Assembly: GCA_024277405.1 (NCBI GenBank)
Contig: JAJRVI010000200.1
Coordinates: 1-14,740 of the forward strand
Source: Fidelibacterota bacterium
Lineage (GTDB): Bacteria; Bipolaricaulota; Bipolaricaulia; Bipolaricaulales; Bipolaricaulaceae
Length of the DNA: 14,740 nucleotides
Reading direction: 5' to 3'
The position numbers and the translations under genes are program-made. How positions within the stretch are numbered: position 1 is the first letter of the stretch; each line of letters starts with the position of its first letter. Positions 7,187 through 13,273 of this stretch are shown one piece after another. The notes beneath the pieces were generated by a model. It was not told the DNA's origin. It was given only the letters and a program-made list of their open reading frames with translations, and did not search any database.

Positions 7187-7998
7187 CCTCCCTCCCTTAT
7201 GCGGCGGGCCGCCGCCATGAGCTCCCGCACCCTCGCGGGGTCCACGGGGTTGTGCACGTTTCCATCGCGCTTGAAGTAGCTCCCCACGATGGCCCCATCC
7301 GCCACCGCGAGGAGCTCGGGGACGCTCTCCGGCGTGATACCGCTCCCCAGAAAGACCCTCGCCTCGGGGAACTCCTCCTTGAGGTGCCGCACGAGCCCGA
7401 GCGGGGCCGCTTCCCCGGTCCGGGCCCCGGTGAGGATCACGGCATCGGCGAGGCCCCGCTCCAGGGCGTCCCGGGCCGAGTCGGCGATGTCCCTAGCGGG
7501 GAGGGCGTGGGTGTACTTCCCCTGGACATCTGCCAATATCGCCACCCCCTCGGCCCCCAGGGTCCGTCGCAGGCGCATGAGGTCGGGGGCCGCGGGGAGC
7601 AGGGGCCCCATGTCCGAAAGCAAGAGATCCACGAACCCCTCCACCCGGATGAAATCGAGTCCCAGACACCACGCGAGGTAAAGCTCGTCCTCGGCGTCGT
7701 TGAAGAGGAGGTTCACCCCCACCGGGATGTCCACCGCCTCCCGTACCCGATGGGCCACCGCCGCCATGGCGATCAGGGTGGGGACGGGGACTTTCCCAAT
7801 GGGATAGGGGTAATCGTGGAAGTTCTCCACCAGGATGGCATCGACGCCCCCCTCACACAGGGCCTCGGCCTCCCGGAGGGCGAACCCCACGATCTCCCCC
7901 AGCGGCTCGCCCCCGTACCCCGGCGATCCCGGTAAAGGCGGCAGGTGCACCATCCCGATGATCGGCTTGTTCAGCTCCCAGAGTCGGGATCTCGTCAT
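7183..7998 (-). CDS. BtpA/SgcQ-family TIM-barrel protein
   Basis: A 271-residue BtpA-family protein (PF03437). Visible signatures are GMVHLPPLPGSP (15-26), VENFHDYP (57-64), VGVNLLFND (93-101), ADVQGKYTH (156-164), TGARTGE (190-196), GSGITPES (218-225) and DGAIVGSYFKRDG (234-246). The alternating strand and helix pattern, ending in Gly-rich loops, suggests a phosphate-binding TIM barrel. In cyanobacteria BtpA affects photosystem I assembly; outside phototrophs members such as E. coli SgcQ sit in sugar-use operons and their reaction is unknown. Here it follows the PfkB kinase by 5 bases and precedes purD with an ATGA overlap, so a role on a phosphorylated sugar or nucleoside made by the kinase is reasonable inference. 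The GGGGGGGTGA at the end of the kinase gene provides its ribosome site. Confidence 0.88.
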   Translation of the reverse strand: MTRSRLWELNKPIIGMVHLPPLPGSPGYGGEPLGEIVGFALREAEALCEGGVDAILVENFHDYPYPIGKVPVPTLIAMAAVAHRVREAVDIPVGVNLLFNDAEDELYLAWCLGLDFIRVEGFVDLLLSDMGPLLPAAPDLMRLRRTLGAEGVAILADVQGKYTHALPARDIADSARDALERGLADAVILTGARTGEAAPLGLVRHLKEEFPEARVFLGSGITPESVPELLAVADGAIVGSYFKRDGNVHNPVDPARVRELMAAARRIREGG

Positions 7999-8003
7999 CT
8001 ATT

Positions 8004-8915
8004 TCACCCCCCCAACTGGGTCAAAATGCCCTCCAATTCGGCCATATTTGGCGCGTAAGCTCCGGCCCGCTGCGCCACCAGGGCCCCCGCGGCGCAACCC
8101 CACCGCGCCGCCTCCTCCAGGTTTTTTCCTCGCACCAGAGCGAGGAGGAAGGCGGCGTTGAACGCGTCCCCGCAGCCGGTGGTGTCCACGGCCCGCACCG
8201 GAAAGGAAGGTGCGGTGAAGACCTCGTCCCGCGTCGCCACCATGGCCCCGTGTTTTCCCCGCTTCACTACGACCAAAGGGCATCTCTCCCGCAGGAGATC
8301 CGCCGCCCCCTCCAGGTCTCTGCGGGCGGTGAGGGTCCGCGCCTCCCCCTCGTTGAGGAAGAGGAGCGAGAGGTAGGGAAAGAGGGGGGCGAAGTAGTCC
8401 AGGCCCTTGCTGGCCCCCGCTGACCCCGTGTCCAGGGCGAGCCGGGGAAGGCCTCGGTTCTTCCGGTACCACTCGCCCAGGGTCTCGACGGTGGCGGGGA
8501 GGGGGTCCGCCACGTAAACCCACGCCGCGCCCTCGATGTAGGCTAGGTCAGCGGGGGTGAGCGTCCGCCGGGCGTTGGCCCCCCGGGTGTAGAGGAGGCG
8601 CCGGACCCCGTTCGGTTCCACCAGCGAGAAGGCGCGGCCGCTCGGGCCCTCCACGGCGAGCACCCGCTCGATGTCCACGCCGGCGGCCGAGAGGTGGTCC
8701 CGCAGGGCCTCGCCGGCGGAATCCGTTCCCACCGCCCCGATCATCCCCGCCCGGCCCCCGAGGCGGGCGAAGGCCACGGCCACGTTGGCCGCATCCCCGC
8801 CGGGGCGCTCGTGGATCTCCACCAATTCCACCTCCTCGTCCGCCCCCGGGAGGCGGGGAACGACGAGAAGCATGTCCCAGTTGATATCGCCTATGGCCAC
8901 CAGTTCCCGTTTCAT
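8004..8915 (-). CDS. PfkB/ribokinase-family sugar or nucleoside kinase
   Basis: A 303-residue cytoplasmic kinase that should transfer phosphate from ATP to a sugar or nucleoside hydroxyl. The N-terminal signature GGDAANVAVAFARLG (39-53) and the C-terminal signature DTTGCGDAFNAAF (244-256), with catalytic base Asp250, are intact. FLNEGEARTLT and VVKRGKHGAMV are typical connecting segments. The start is the ATG at 8915, which overlaps the TGA of the DppC gene (8912-8915) and follows GAGGA; the open frame upstream to 9587 is the shadow of dppC. The order permease-kinase-BtpA suggests it phosphorylates the imported compound or its sugar part. The family contains ribokinase, adenosine kinase, pseudouridine kinase and fructokinases, and I cannot choose among them by eye. 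Confidence 0.9.
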   Translation of the reverse strand: MKRELVAIGDINWDMLLVVPRLPGADEEVELVEIHERPGGDAANVAVAFARLGGRAGMIGAVGTDSAGEALRDHLSAAGVDIERVLAVEGPSGRAFSLVEPNGVRRLLYTRGANARRTLTPADLAYIEGAAWVYVADPLPATVETLGEWYRKNRGLPRLALDTGSAGASKGLDYFAPLFPYLSLLFLNEGEARTLTARRDLEGAADLLRERCPLVVVKRGKHGAMVATRDEVFTAPSFPVRAVDTTGCGDAFNAAFLLALVRGKNLEEAARWGCAAGALVAQRAGAYAPNMAELEGILTQLGG

Positions 8916-9760
8916 CGCCGCGTCCTCGGATCGGCGAAGTCCCGGATGGCGTCGCCGATCAGGTTGAATCCCAGGACGGTGACGAAGATGGCGAGCCCGG
9001 GGAATATCGGCACCCACCAGTACGAGAGGAGGTACTGGCGGCCATCGGCCACCATCCGGCCCCATTCCGGCGTGGGGGGCTGTGCCCCCAGGCCGATGAA
9101 GCTGAGGCTCGAGGTGAGCAGGATGGCGTATCCCACGTCCAGGGTCGCCTGGACGATGAGGGGGGAGAGGGCGTTGCGGAGGAAGTAGACGAAGAAGAGC
9201 CGGAGTCCCCCCACTCCCACGGCCCGGGCGGCCTCCACGTAGAGCTGGTTCTTGACGGAGAGCACCTGCCCCCGGGCCAGGCGCGCGTACCAGGGCCACC
9301 AGGTGACGGAGATGGCGAGCATGGCGTTGGGGAGGCTGGGCCCGAGCACCGCCGAAACGAGCATGGCGAAGATGAGATAGGGGAAGGCGAGGAAGGAGTC
9401 GGTGAGCCGCATGAGCACGTCGTCCACCCATCCCCCCGCCAGGGCCCCCAGCGTCCCGACCACCGTCCCCAAAAGGAGCGACAGGGAGATGATCACCAGC
9501 GCCGCCTGCAGCGAGATCCGCGTCCCCAGAAGAACCCGGGAGAAGATGTCCCGCCCAAGCTCGTCGGTGCCGAAGGGATGCTGCCACGACGGTGGCCGGA
9601 GCCGGGCGATGAGGTTCACCTTGTAGGGGCTATAGGGCACGACGTACGGCGCGATCACGGCGCACAGGGCAATGGAGACCACCAACAGTACCCCCAGGAA
9701 CCCGAGGGGGTTCTTGCTCGGGCGCAGGAACCGCCATACGGCGCGGATATCCTCCCTCAT
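8912..9760 (-). CDS. DppC-type ABC transporter permease
   Basis: A 282-residue inner-membrane permease, the second half of a DppBC-type channel. The N-terminal OppC-like segment NPLGFLGVLLVVSIALCAVI forms the first membrane helix, followed by HPFGTDELGRDIFSRVLLGT (61-80), the characteristic pre-membrane motif of DppC. The cytoplasmic EAA loop that touches the ATPase is EAARAVGVGG and onward (176-200, ending RNALSP). The C-terminus keeps LSFIGLGAQPPTPEWG and GFNLIGDAIRDFADPR. Length is normal (about 280-300). ATGA overlaps couple it to the permease before it and the kinase after it. No ATP-binding subunit is encoded in the operon, so it must use one from elsewhere. Confidence 0.95.
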   Translation of the reverse strand: MREDIRAVWRFLRPSKNPLGFLGVLLVVSIALCAVIAPYVVPYSPYKVNLIARLRPPSWQHPFGTDELGRDIFSRVLLGTRISLQAALVIISLSLLLGTVVGTLGALAGGWVDDVLMRLTDSFLAFPYLIFAMLVSAVLGPSLPNAMLAISVTWWPWYARLARGQVLSVKNQLYVEAARAVGVGGLRLFFVYFLRNALSPLIVQATLDVGYAILLTSSLSFIGLGAQPPTPEWGRMVADGRQYLLSYWWVPIFPGLAIFVTVLGFNLIGDAIRDFADPRTRR

Positions 9761-10764
9761 CGGTAGCGGATGCGCGGGTCCACCACGGTGTAGAGGAGGT
9801 CCACGATGAGGTTCACCCCGGTGTAGAGGATCCCGGTGACCAGGGTGATGGCCATGATGGCGTTCACATCGAGGACCATCACCGCGGTGTAGGCGTATGT
9901 CCCGAGGCCAGGCCAGGAGAAGATGATCTCCACCAACAGCACCCCACCCAAGAGAGACCCGATCTGGAGGCCGGTGATGGTGAGGATGGGCACCATGGCG
10001 TTGCGCAGGGCGTGTTTCAGGAGGACGACGCGCTCCGCGAGTCCTTTGGCCCGGGCGGTGCGGATGTAGTCCTGCCCCAGGACCTCCAAGAGGCTCGCCC
10101 GGGTCATCCGGGAGACCACCGCTAAGGAGCCGTAGGCCAGCGTCACCGCGGGAAGGAAGATGTGATGCAGGGAAGAGATGAAGGCTTTCCAGTTCCCGGT
10201 GATGAGGCTATCGAGGATGTAGAGGCCGGTGATGTGCCGCGGAGCCGAGATGAAGGGATCGATCCTCCCCCCGGCGGGGAACCACCCCAGGATCTTGTAG
10301 AAGATGAGCTGGAGAACCAGACCGAAGATGAAGACCGGGAGGGAAACGCCCGCCAGGGCGAAGAGGCGCGAGAGGTGATCCAGGGGGCTATCGCGGTAGA
10401 CGGCGGAGAGGATCCCCAGCGGCACCCCGAAACAGAAGAAGAGGAGGCCCGCGGTGAGGCCGAGCTCCATGGTGGGGAGGAAGTACGCTTTGAGGTCCTC
10501 GATCACGGGGCGCTTGGACCAAAGGGACTTTCCGAAATCCCCCCGCAACAGGTTCGCCATGTAGATCCCGTATTGGACCCACAGGGGCTTGTCTAGCCCG
10601 TACATCCTCCGCACCTGTTCCACCTGCTCCTGGCGAGCCTGGGGGCCGGCGGCGATCCGGGCCGGATCGCCGGGGACCACCCGGGTGAGGACGAAGGTGA
10701 TCAGGGTCAGTCCCCACAGGGTGAGGAGCGTATAGCCCAAGCGCCGCACGAGGTATGCCCACAT
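9757..10764 (-). CDS. DppB-type ABC transporter permease
   Basis: A 335-residue inner-membrane permease of the DppB/OppB family. The start MWAYLVRRLGYTLLTLWGL is the usual Arg-rich entry to helix 1, followed by VVPGDPA, MYGLDKPLWVQY and NLLRGDFGKSL, all family hallmarks. A TMD with about five further helices carries the EAA loop at DYIRTARAKGLAERVV through RNAMVP (232-259) and ends in VDLLYTVVDPRIRY. The ATG is only 6 bases beyond the T-tract of the preceding terminator-like hairpin, and no Shine-Dalgarno sequence lies in front of it, so only transcripts that read through the hairpin can carry the start. It overlaps the DppC gene by ATGA. Expression is probably lower than that of the binding protein upstream. 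Confidence 0.95.
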   Translation of the reverse strand: MWAYLVRRLGYTLLTLWGLTLITFVLTRVVPGDPARIAAGPQARQEQVEQVRRMYGLDKPLWVQYGIYMANLLRGDFGKSLWSKRPVIEDLKAYFLPTMELGLTAGLLFFCFGVPLGILSAVYRDSPLDHLSRLFALAGVSLPVFIFGLVLQLIFYKILGWFPAGGRIDPFISAPRHITGLYILDSLITGNWKAFISSLHHIFLPAVTLAYGSLAVVSRMTRASLLEVLGQDYIRTARAKGLAERVVLLKHALRNAMVPILTITGLQIGSLLGGVLLVEIIFSWPGLGTYAYTAVMVLDVNAIMAITLVTGILYTGVNLIVDLLYTVVDPRIRYR

Positions 10765-10770
10765 CGCGAT

Positions 10771-10801
10771 AAAAAGGGGAGGGGCGCTGAGGCCCCTCCC
10801 C
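10771..10801 (-). terminator. Intrinsic terminator or attenuator between binding protein and permeases
   Basis: On the minus strand GGGGAGGGGC and GCCCCTCCCC form a perfect 10-bp G+C-rich stem with a 6-base loop, followed at once by TTTTT. It lies 10 bases after the binding-protein stop and directly before the DppB start. A partial terminator here would give more binding protein than permease, which is the usual stoichiometric need of such importers; leakiness is inferred from the genes that follow without another promoter. Confidence 0.85.
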
Positions 10802-10811
10802 GAAGACTACC

Positions 10812-12395
10812 TCACTTCTCAAGCCACATGTCGTAGAGGAAGAAGCCCTCGGTGTAGATGGGGCTGTAGACGTAGCCCTTGACCCAGTCGCGCAGGGCGA
10901 TGCGGGTGGTGAGGTGGTAGAGGTCGATGTCCGGGCAGTCCTCGTAGATGAGGGCCTGGACCTTCTTCAGGAGCTCGCAGCGGACCGCGGGATCGGTCTC
11001 CACCTGTGCTTGGTCCAAGAGCTTGTCCACCTCCTCGTTCTTGTAGAAGCCGATGTTGAAGGCCACCGGAGGCCACTGGCTGGAGTGGTACATGGGGTAT
11101 AGGAAGTTGATCACGTCCGCGTAGTCGGGCCACCAACCGTTGGCCACGATGGCGGGCGTCCTCTCCGGATCGGCGGCGGAGACCCGCTCCCAGAGGTCCG
11201 GCCAGGGGAGCTCGGTGATCTTGAGGGTGATGCCCAGCTCGGCCAGGCTCGCCTGGAGGAGCTCGCCCACGCGCCGGCGGTCCTCGTGTCCGGATTCGTA
11301 CACGTACTCCAGGGTGAATCCGCCGTTGGGGTAGCCGGCCTCGGCGAGGAGCTTGCGTGCCAGCTCCATGTCCTGCGTGGGCAGGGGCAGCTCATCGTTG
11401 TGGCACGGGAGCCCGATGGCCGCCGCGCCCTGCATCTGGACGGCGTGGCCCCGCAGGACGTACTCGATCATGCCCTTGTAGTCCAGCGCAGCACGGATGG
11501 CCTTGCGTACCCGCACATCGGCGGTGGGGCCGGCGGCACAGTTGAAGCGTAGGTAAGTGGCGTGCATGGAGGGCTTCTCCACCAGGACGATCCCCGGGCG
11601 CCCCTTGAGGAGTTCCCAGTCGTCCACCGAGATGTCCATGGCGATGTCCACGTCCCCCCGTTCGAGGAGCAGTCGCTGCACCGAGGGCTCGGTGATGTAG
11701 CGGATGATCACCTGCTCGATGTTGTTCTTGACCCCGTCCCAGCCGCGCCAGTAATCCTCGAACCGCCGCAGGATGATGTGCTGTCCCTTGACCCACTCCA
11801 CGAACTTATACGGGCCGGTGCCCACCATGTGGCTGCTCAACCACTCCTGGGCCCAGGGGTCATCCTCGGTGGCATGGGCCTTGACCGCGGCGGGGGAGAC
11901 GATCCCGGTGCCGAAGATATTGGCCAGAACCTGGAGGAACTCGGGGTAAGGCCGCTTGAGGGTGAACCGGACGGTGAGATCATCCACCGCCTCGACCTTC
12001 TCGATGGGCTCGAACATCCAGGCGGGGCCGAGGTTGATGGAGATCGCCCGCTGGAAGCTGAAGGCCACCGCCGCAGCGTCACAGGGGGTGCCGTCGTGGA
12101 ACACGATCCCCGGGTGCAGCTTGAAGGTCCAGACCTTGCCGTCGGGCGAGACCTCCCACGATTCGGCGAGCTCCGGCTCCACCTCCACCGAGCCGGGCTT
12201 ATAGCGCACGAGGCGCTCGTAGACCACCAGGTTCACGTTGATGGCCGCGGCCTCGTACCCCACGCCGATGTCCAGGGTGGAGGGCTGCAACCCGGTGGCG
12301 ATGATCAGGGTCCGCTCCCGGGGGATCTCCTGCCCAAAAGCCAACATCCCGAGGAACGCGAACAGAATACCGCAGAACAGGACTCTGCGCGCCAT
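10812..12395 (-). CDS. Family 5 ABC transporter solute-binding protein
   Basis: A 527-residue secreted receptor (SBP_bac_5) for the DppBC channel encoded next. The signal peptide MARRVLFCGILFAFLGMLAFG probably ends at AFG-QE; there is no lipobox cysteine at the site, so the mature protein is predicted to be soluble, most simply in a periplasm. Family motifs are ELAESWEVSPDGKVWTFKL, FHDGTPCDAAAV, GTGPYKFVEW and a long C-terminal lobe including WWPDYADVINFLYPMYHSS and NEEVDKLLDQA. The start at 12395 is backed by AAGGAGG 5 bases upstream. Length is typical. It follows the regulator after a 71-base gap with no convincing promoter of its own and is followed by a terminator-like hairpin. Ligands of the family include peptides, nickel, sugars and opines; a nucleoside or hydantoin-like ligand is inferred only from the operon. 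Confidence 0.95.
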   Translation of the reverse strand: MARRVLFCGILFAFLGMLAFGQEIPRERTLIIATGLQPSTLDIGVGYEAAAINVNLVVYERLVRYKPGSVEVEPELAESWEVSPDGKVWTFKLHPGIVFHDGTPCDAAAVAFSFQRAISINLGPAWMFEPIEKVEAVDDLTVRFTLKRPYPEFLQVLANIFGTGIVSPAAVKAHATEDDPWAQEWLSSHMVGTGPYKFVEWVKGQHIILRRFEDYWRGWDGVKNNIEQVIIRYITEPSVQRLLLERGDVDIAMDISVDDWELLKGRPGIVLVEKPSMHATYLRFNCAAGPTADVRVRKAIRAALDYKGMIEYVLRGHAVQMQGAAAIGLPCHNDELPLPTQDMELARKLLAEAGYPNGGFTLEYVYESGHEDRRRVGELLQASLAELGITLKITELPWPDLWERVSAADPERTPAIVANGWWPDYADVINFLYPMYHSSQWPPVAFNIGFYKNEEVDKLLDQAQVETDPAVRCELLKKVQALIYEDCPDIDLYHLTTRIALRDWVKGYVYSPIYTEGFFLYDMWLEK

Positions 12396-12400
12396 ACCTC

Positions 12401-12407
12401 CCTCCTT
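12401..12407 (-). promoter_or_regulatory. Strong ribosome-binding site of the binding-protein gene
   Basis: AAGGAGG on the minus strand, 5 bases before the ATG at 12395. It is the best Shine-Dalgarno match in the operon and fits high expression of the binding protein compared with the permease gene, which has none. Confidence 0.75.
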
Positions 12408-12466
12408 AATTTAGAATTTCCGCAAAAGGACCGACCGTGCTTTTCCCGTCTCCCACCTCCCTTCCA

Positions 12467-13177
12467 TCACCGCACCGCCACGATGTGGAACTTGTAGCGA
12501 TCGCCCCGGTAGAGGATCCGCACCCATTCGGCCGGGGTGCCGTTCTTGAGGTAGACCACCCCCTCCACGAGGAGGAGGGGAGCACCCACCGGGACGCCGA
12601 GGAGCTCGGCCGCATAGGCGTCGGCCAACGCCGGCTCCAGCGTTTGCGCCGCCCGGGAGAGGATCAGTCCATAACGCTTCTCGAGGACCTCGTAGAGGGA
12701 TCCCTTCTCCAGATCCACTTCCTCGAGTCCCGGAACGAGGCGGCGGGGGAGGATGGAGGTATTGAGGGCCATGGGCTCATCGTCGGCGAACCGCAAGCGC
12801 TCGATGCGGATCACCTCTTCCCCCGGGGTCAGGGAGAGGGCCGCGGCGATCGGCTCGTCCGCTCCCTCGACACGGCAGAGGAGGAGTTTCGCGCGGGGCG
12901 TGAGGCCCAAGAGGCGCATGTCCTCGGTGAAGCTCGTGAGCCGCGAGAGGGTCTGGCGGTATTTGGGGCGGGCTACGTAGGTGCCGCTCCCCTGGACCCG
13001 GTAGAGCCATCCCTCGAGGACCAGCTCCGAGATCGCGTGGCGGACGGTGGAACGGGAGACCCCGAAGCGTCTCATGAGCTCGTGTTCCGACGGGATGCGG
13101 TCGCCGGGGCGATAATCGCCCTTCTCGATGGCCGCGCGAAGCCAGTCCTTGACGCGGAGGTAGAGTTTGGTCTCCAT
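12467..13177 (-). CDS. GntR-family transcriptional regulator, HutC/UTRA subfamily
   Basis: A 236-residue DNA-binding regulator. The winged helix covers residues 1-70 with the GntR signature GDRIPSEHELMRRFGVSRST followed by VRHAISELVLEGWLYRVQGSGTYV. A UTRA effector domain follows (about 75-230), marked by LSRLTSFTEDMRLLG, EVIRIERLRFADDEPMAL, SILPRRLVPGLEE, GLILSRAAQTLEP and a final RILYRGDRYKFHI strand. UTRA domains usually bind sugar phosphates, urocanate-like or amino-acid-derived effectors that release the protein from DNA. It is first in the operon, so it very likely controls the transport and metabolic genes behind it and itself. It starts about 18 bases after the predicted transcription start and has no visible Shine-Dalgarno sequence. 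The effector may be the imported compound or the kinase product (inference). Confidence 0.95.
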   Translation of the reverse strand: METKLYLRVKDWLRAAIEKGDYRPGDRIPSEHELMRRFGVSRSTVRHAISELVLEGWLYRVQGSGTYVARPKYRQTLSRLTSFTEDMRLLGLTPRAKLLLCRVEGADEPIAAALSLTPGEEVIRIERLRFADDEPMALNTSILPRRLVPGLEEVDLEKGSLYEVLEKRYGLILSRAAQTLEPALADAYAAELLGVPVGAPLLLVEGVVYLKNGTPAEWVRILYRGDRYKFHIVAVR

Positions 13178-13187
13178 AATTGACCGG

Positions 13188-13199
13188 TTGTCCGTACAA
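13188..13199 (-). promoter_or_regulatory. Candidate operator of the GntR regulator
   Basis: An imperfect 12-bp dyad, TTGTACGGACAA on the minus strand, has arms TTGT/ACAA. It covers the predicted transcription start and ends 10 bases before the regulator ATG. The GT..AC layout is usual for GntR sites. It abuts a second small palindrome, ACCGGT (13183-13188). Binding here would block the promoter. Confidence 0.5.
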
Positions 13200-13201
13200 A
13201 T

Positions 13202-13230
13202 ATTCTACCGCCCGTGCCCCGTTGTGGCAA
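13202..13230 (-). promoter_or_regulatory. Sigma70-like promoter of the nine-gene operon
   Basis: Minus-strand TTGCCA (13225-13230) and TAGAAT (13202-13207) are exactly 17 bases apart; each agrees with consensus at five of six positions. The predicted start is near 13195, leaving a leader of only about 18 bases before the regulator ATG. It faces away from rlmN and is the only convincing promoter I found for the operon. Confidence 0.72.
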
Positions 13231-13256
13231 TCACCGGATGGGGACGAGGCCGGAGC

Positions 13257-13262
13257 TATAAT
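13257..13262 (+). promoter_or_regulatory. Perfect -10 box of rlmN, start codon 11 bases downstream
   Basis: TATAAT lies so close to the rlmN ATG (13274) that a transcript starting 6-7 bases after it would have a leader of about 4-6 bases. No clear -35 hexamer is found 16-18 bases upstream (CCGGAT at 17). A leaderless or nearly leaderless mRNA is predicted. Confidence 0.6.
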
Positions 13263-13273
13263 GTCACGGGGCT

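Noticed and set aside
8007..8013. Run of seven C, considered as a phase-variation or assembly slip site
   Set aside because: It encodes the last two glycines of the kinase and serves as the ribosome site of the next gene; slippage would alter only the last residues.
8916..9587. In-frame extension upstream of the PfkB kinase start
   Set aside because: Shadow of dppC; the kinase N-terminus starts at 8915 with an ATGA overlap and a GAGGA ribosome site.
12410..12420. TAAATT on the minus strand as a -10 for a separate binding-protein promoter
   Set aside because: Only a 4/6 match and no -35 hexamer at 16-18 bases upstream.
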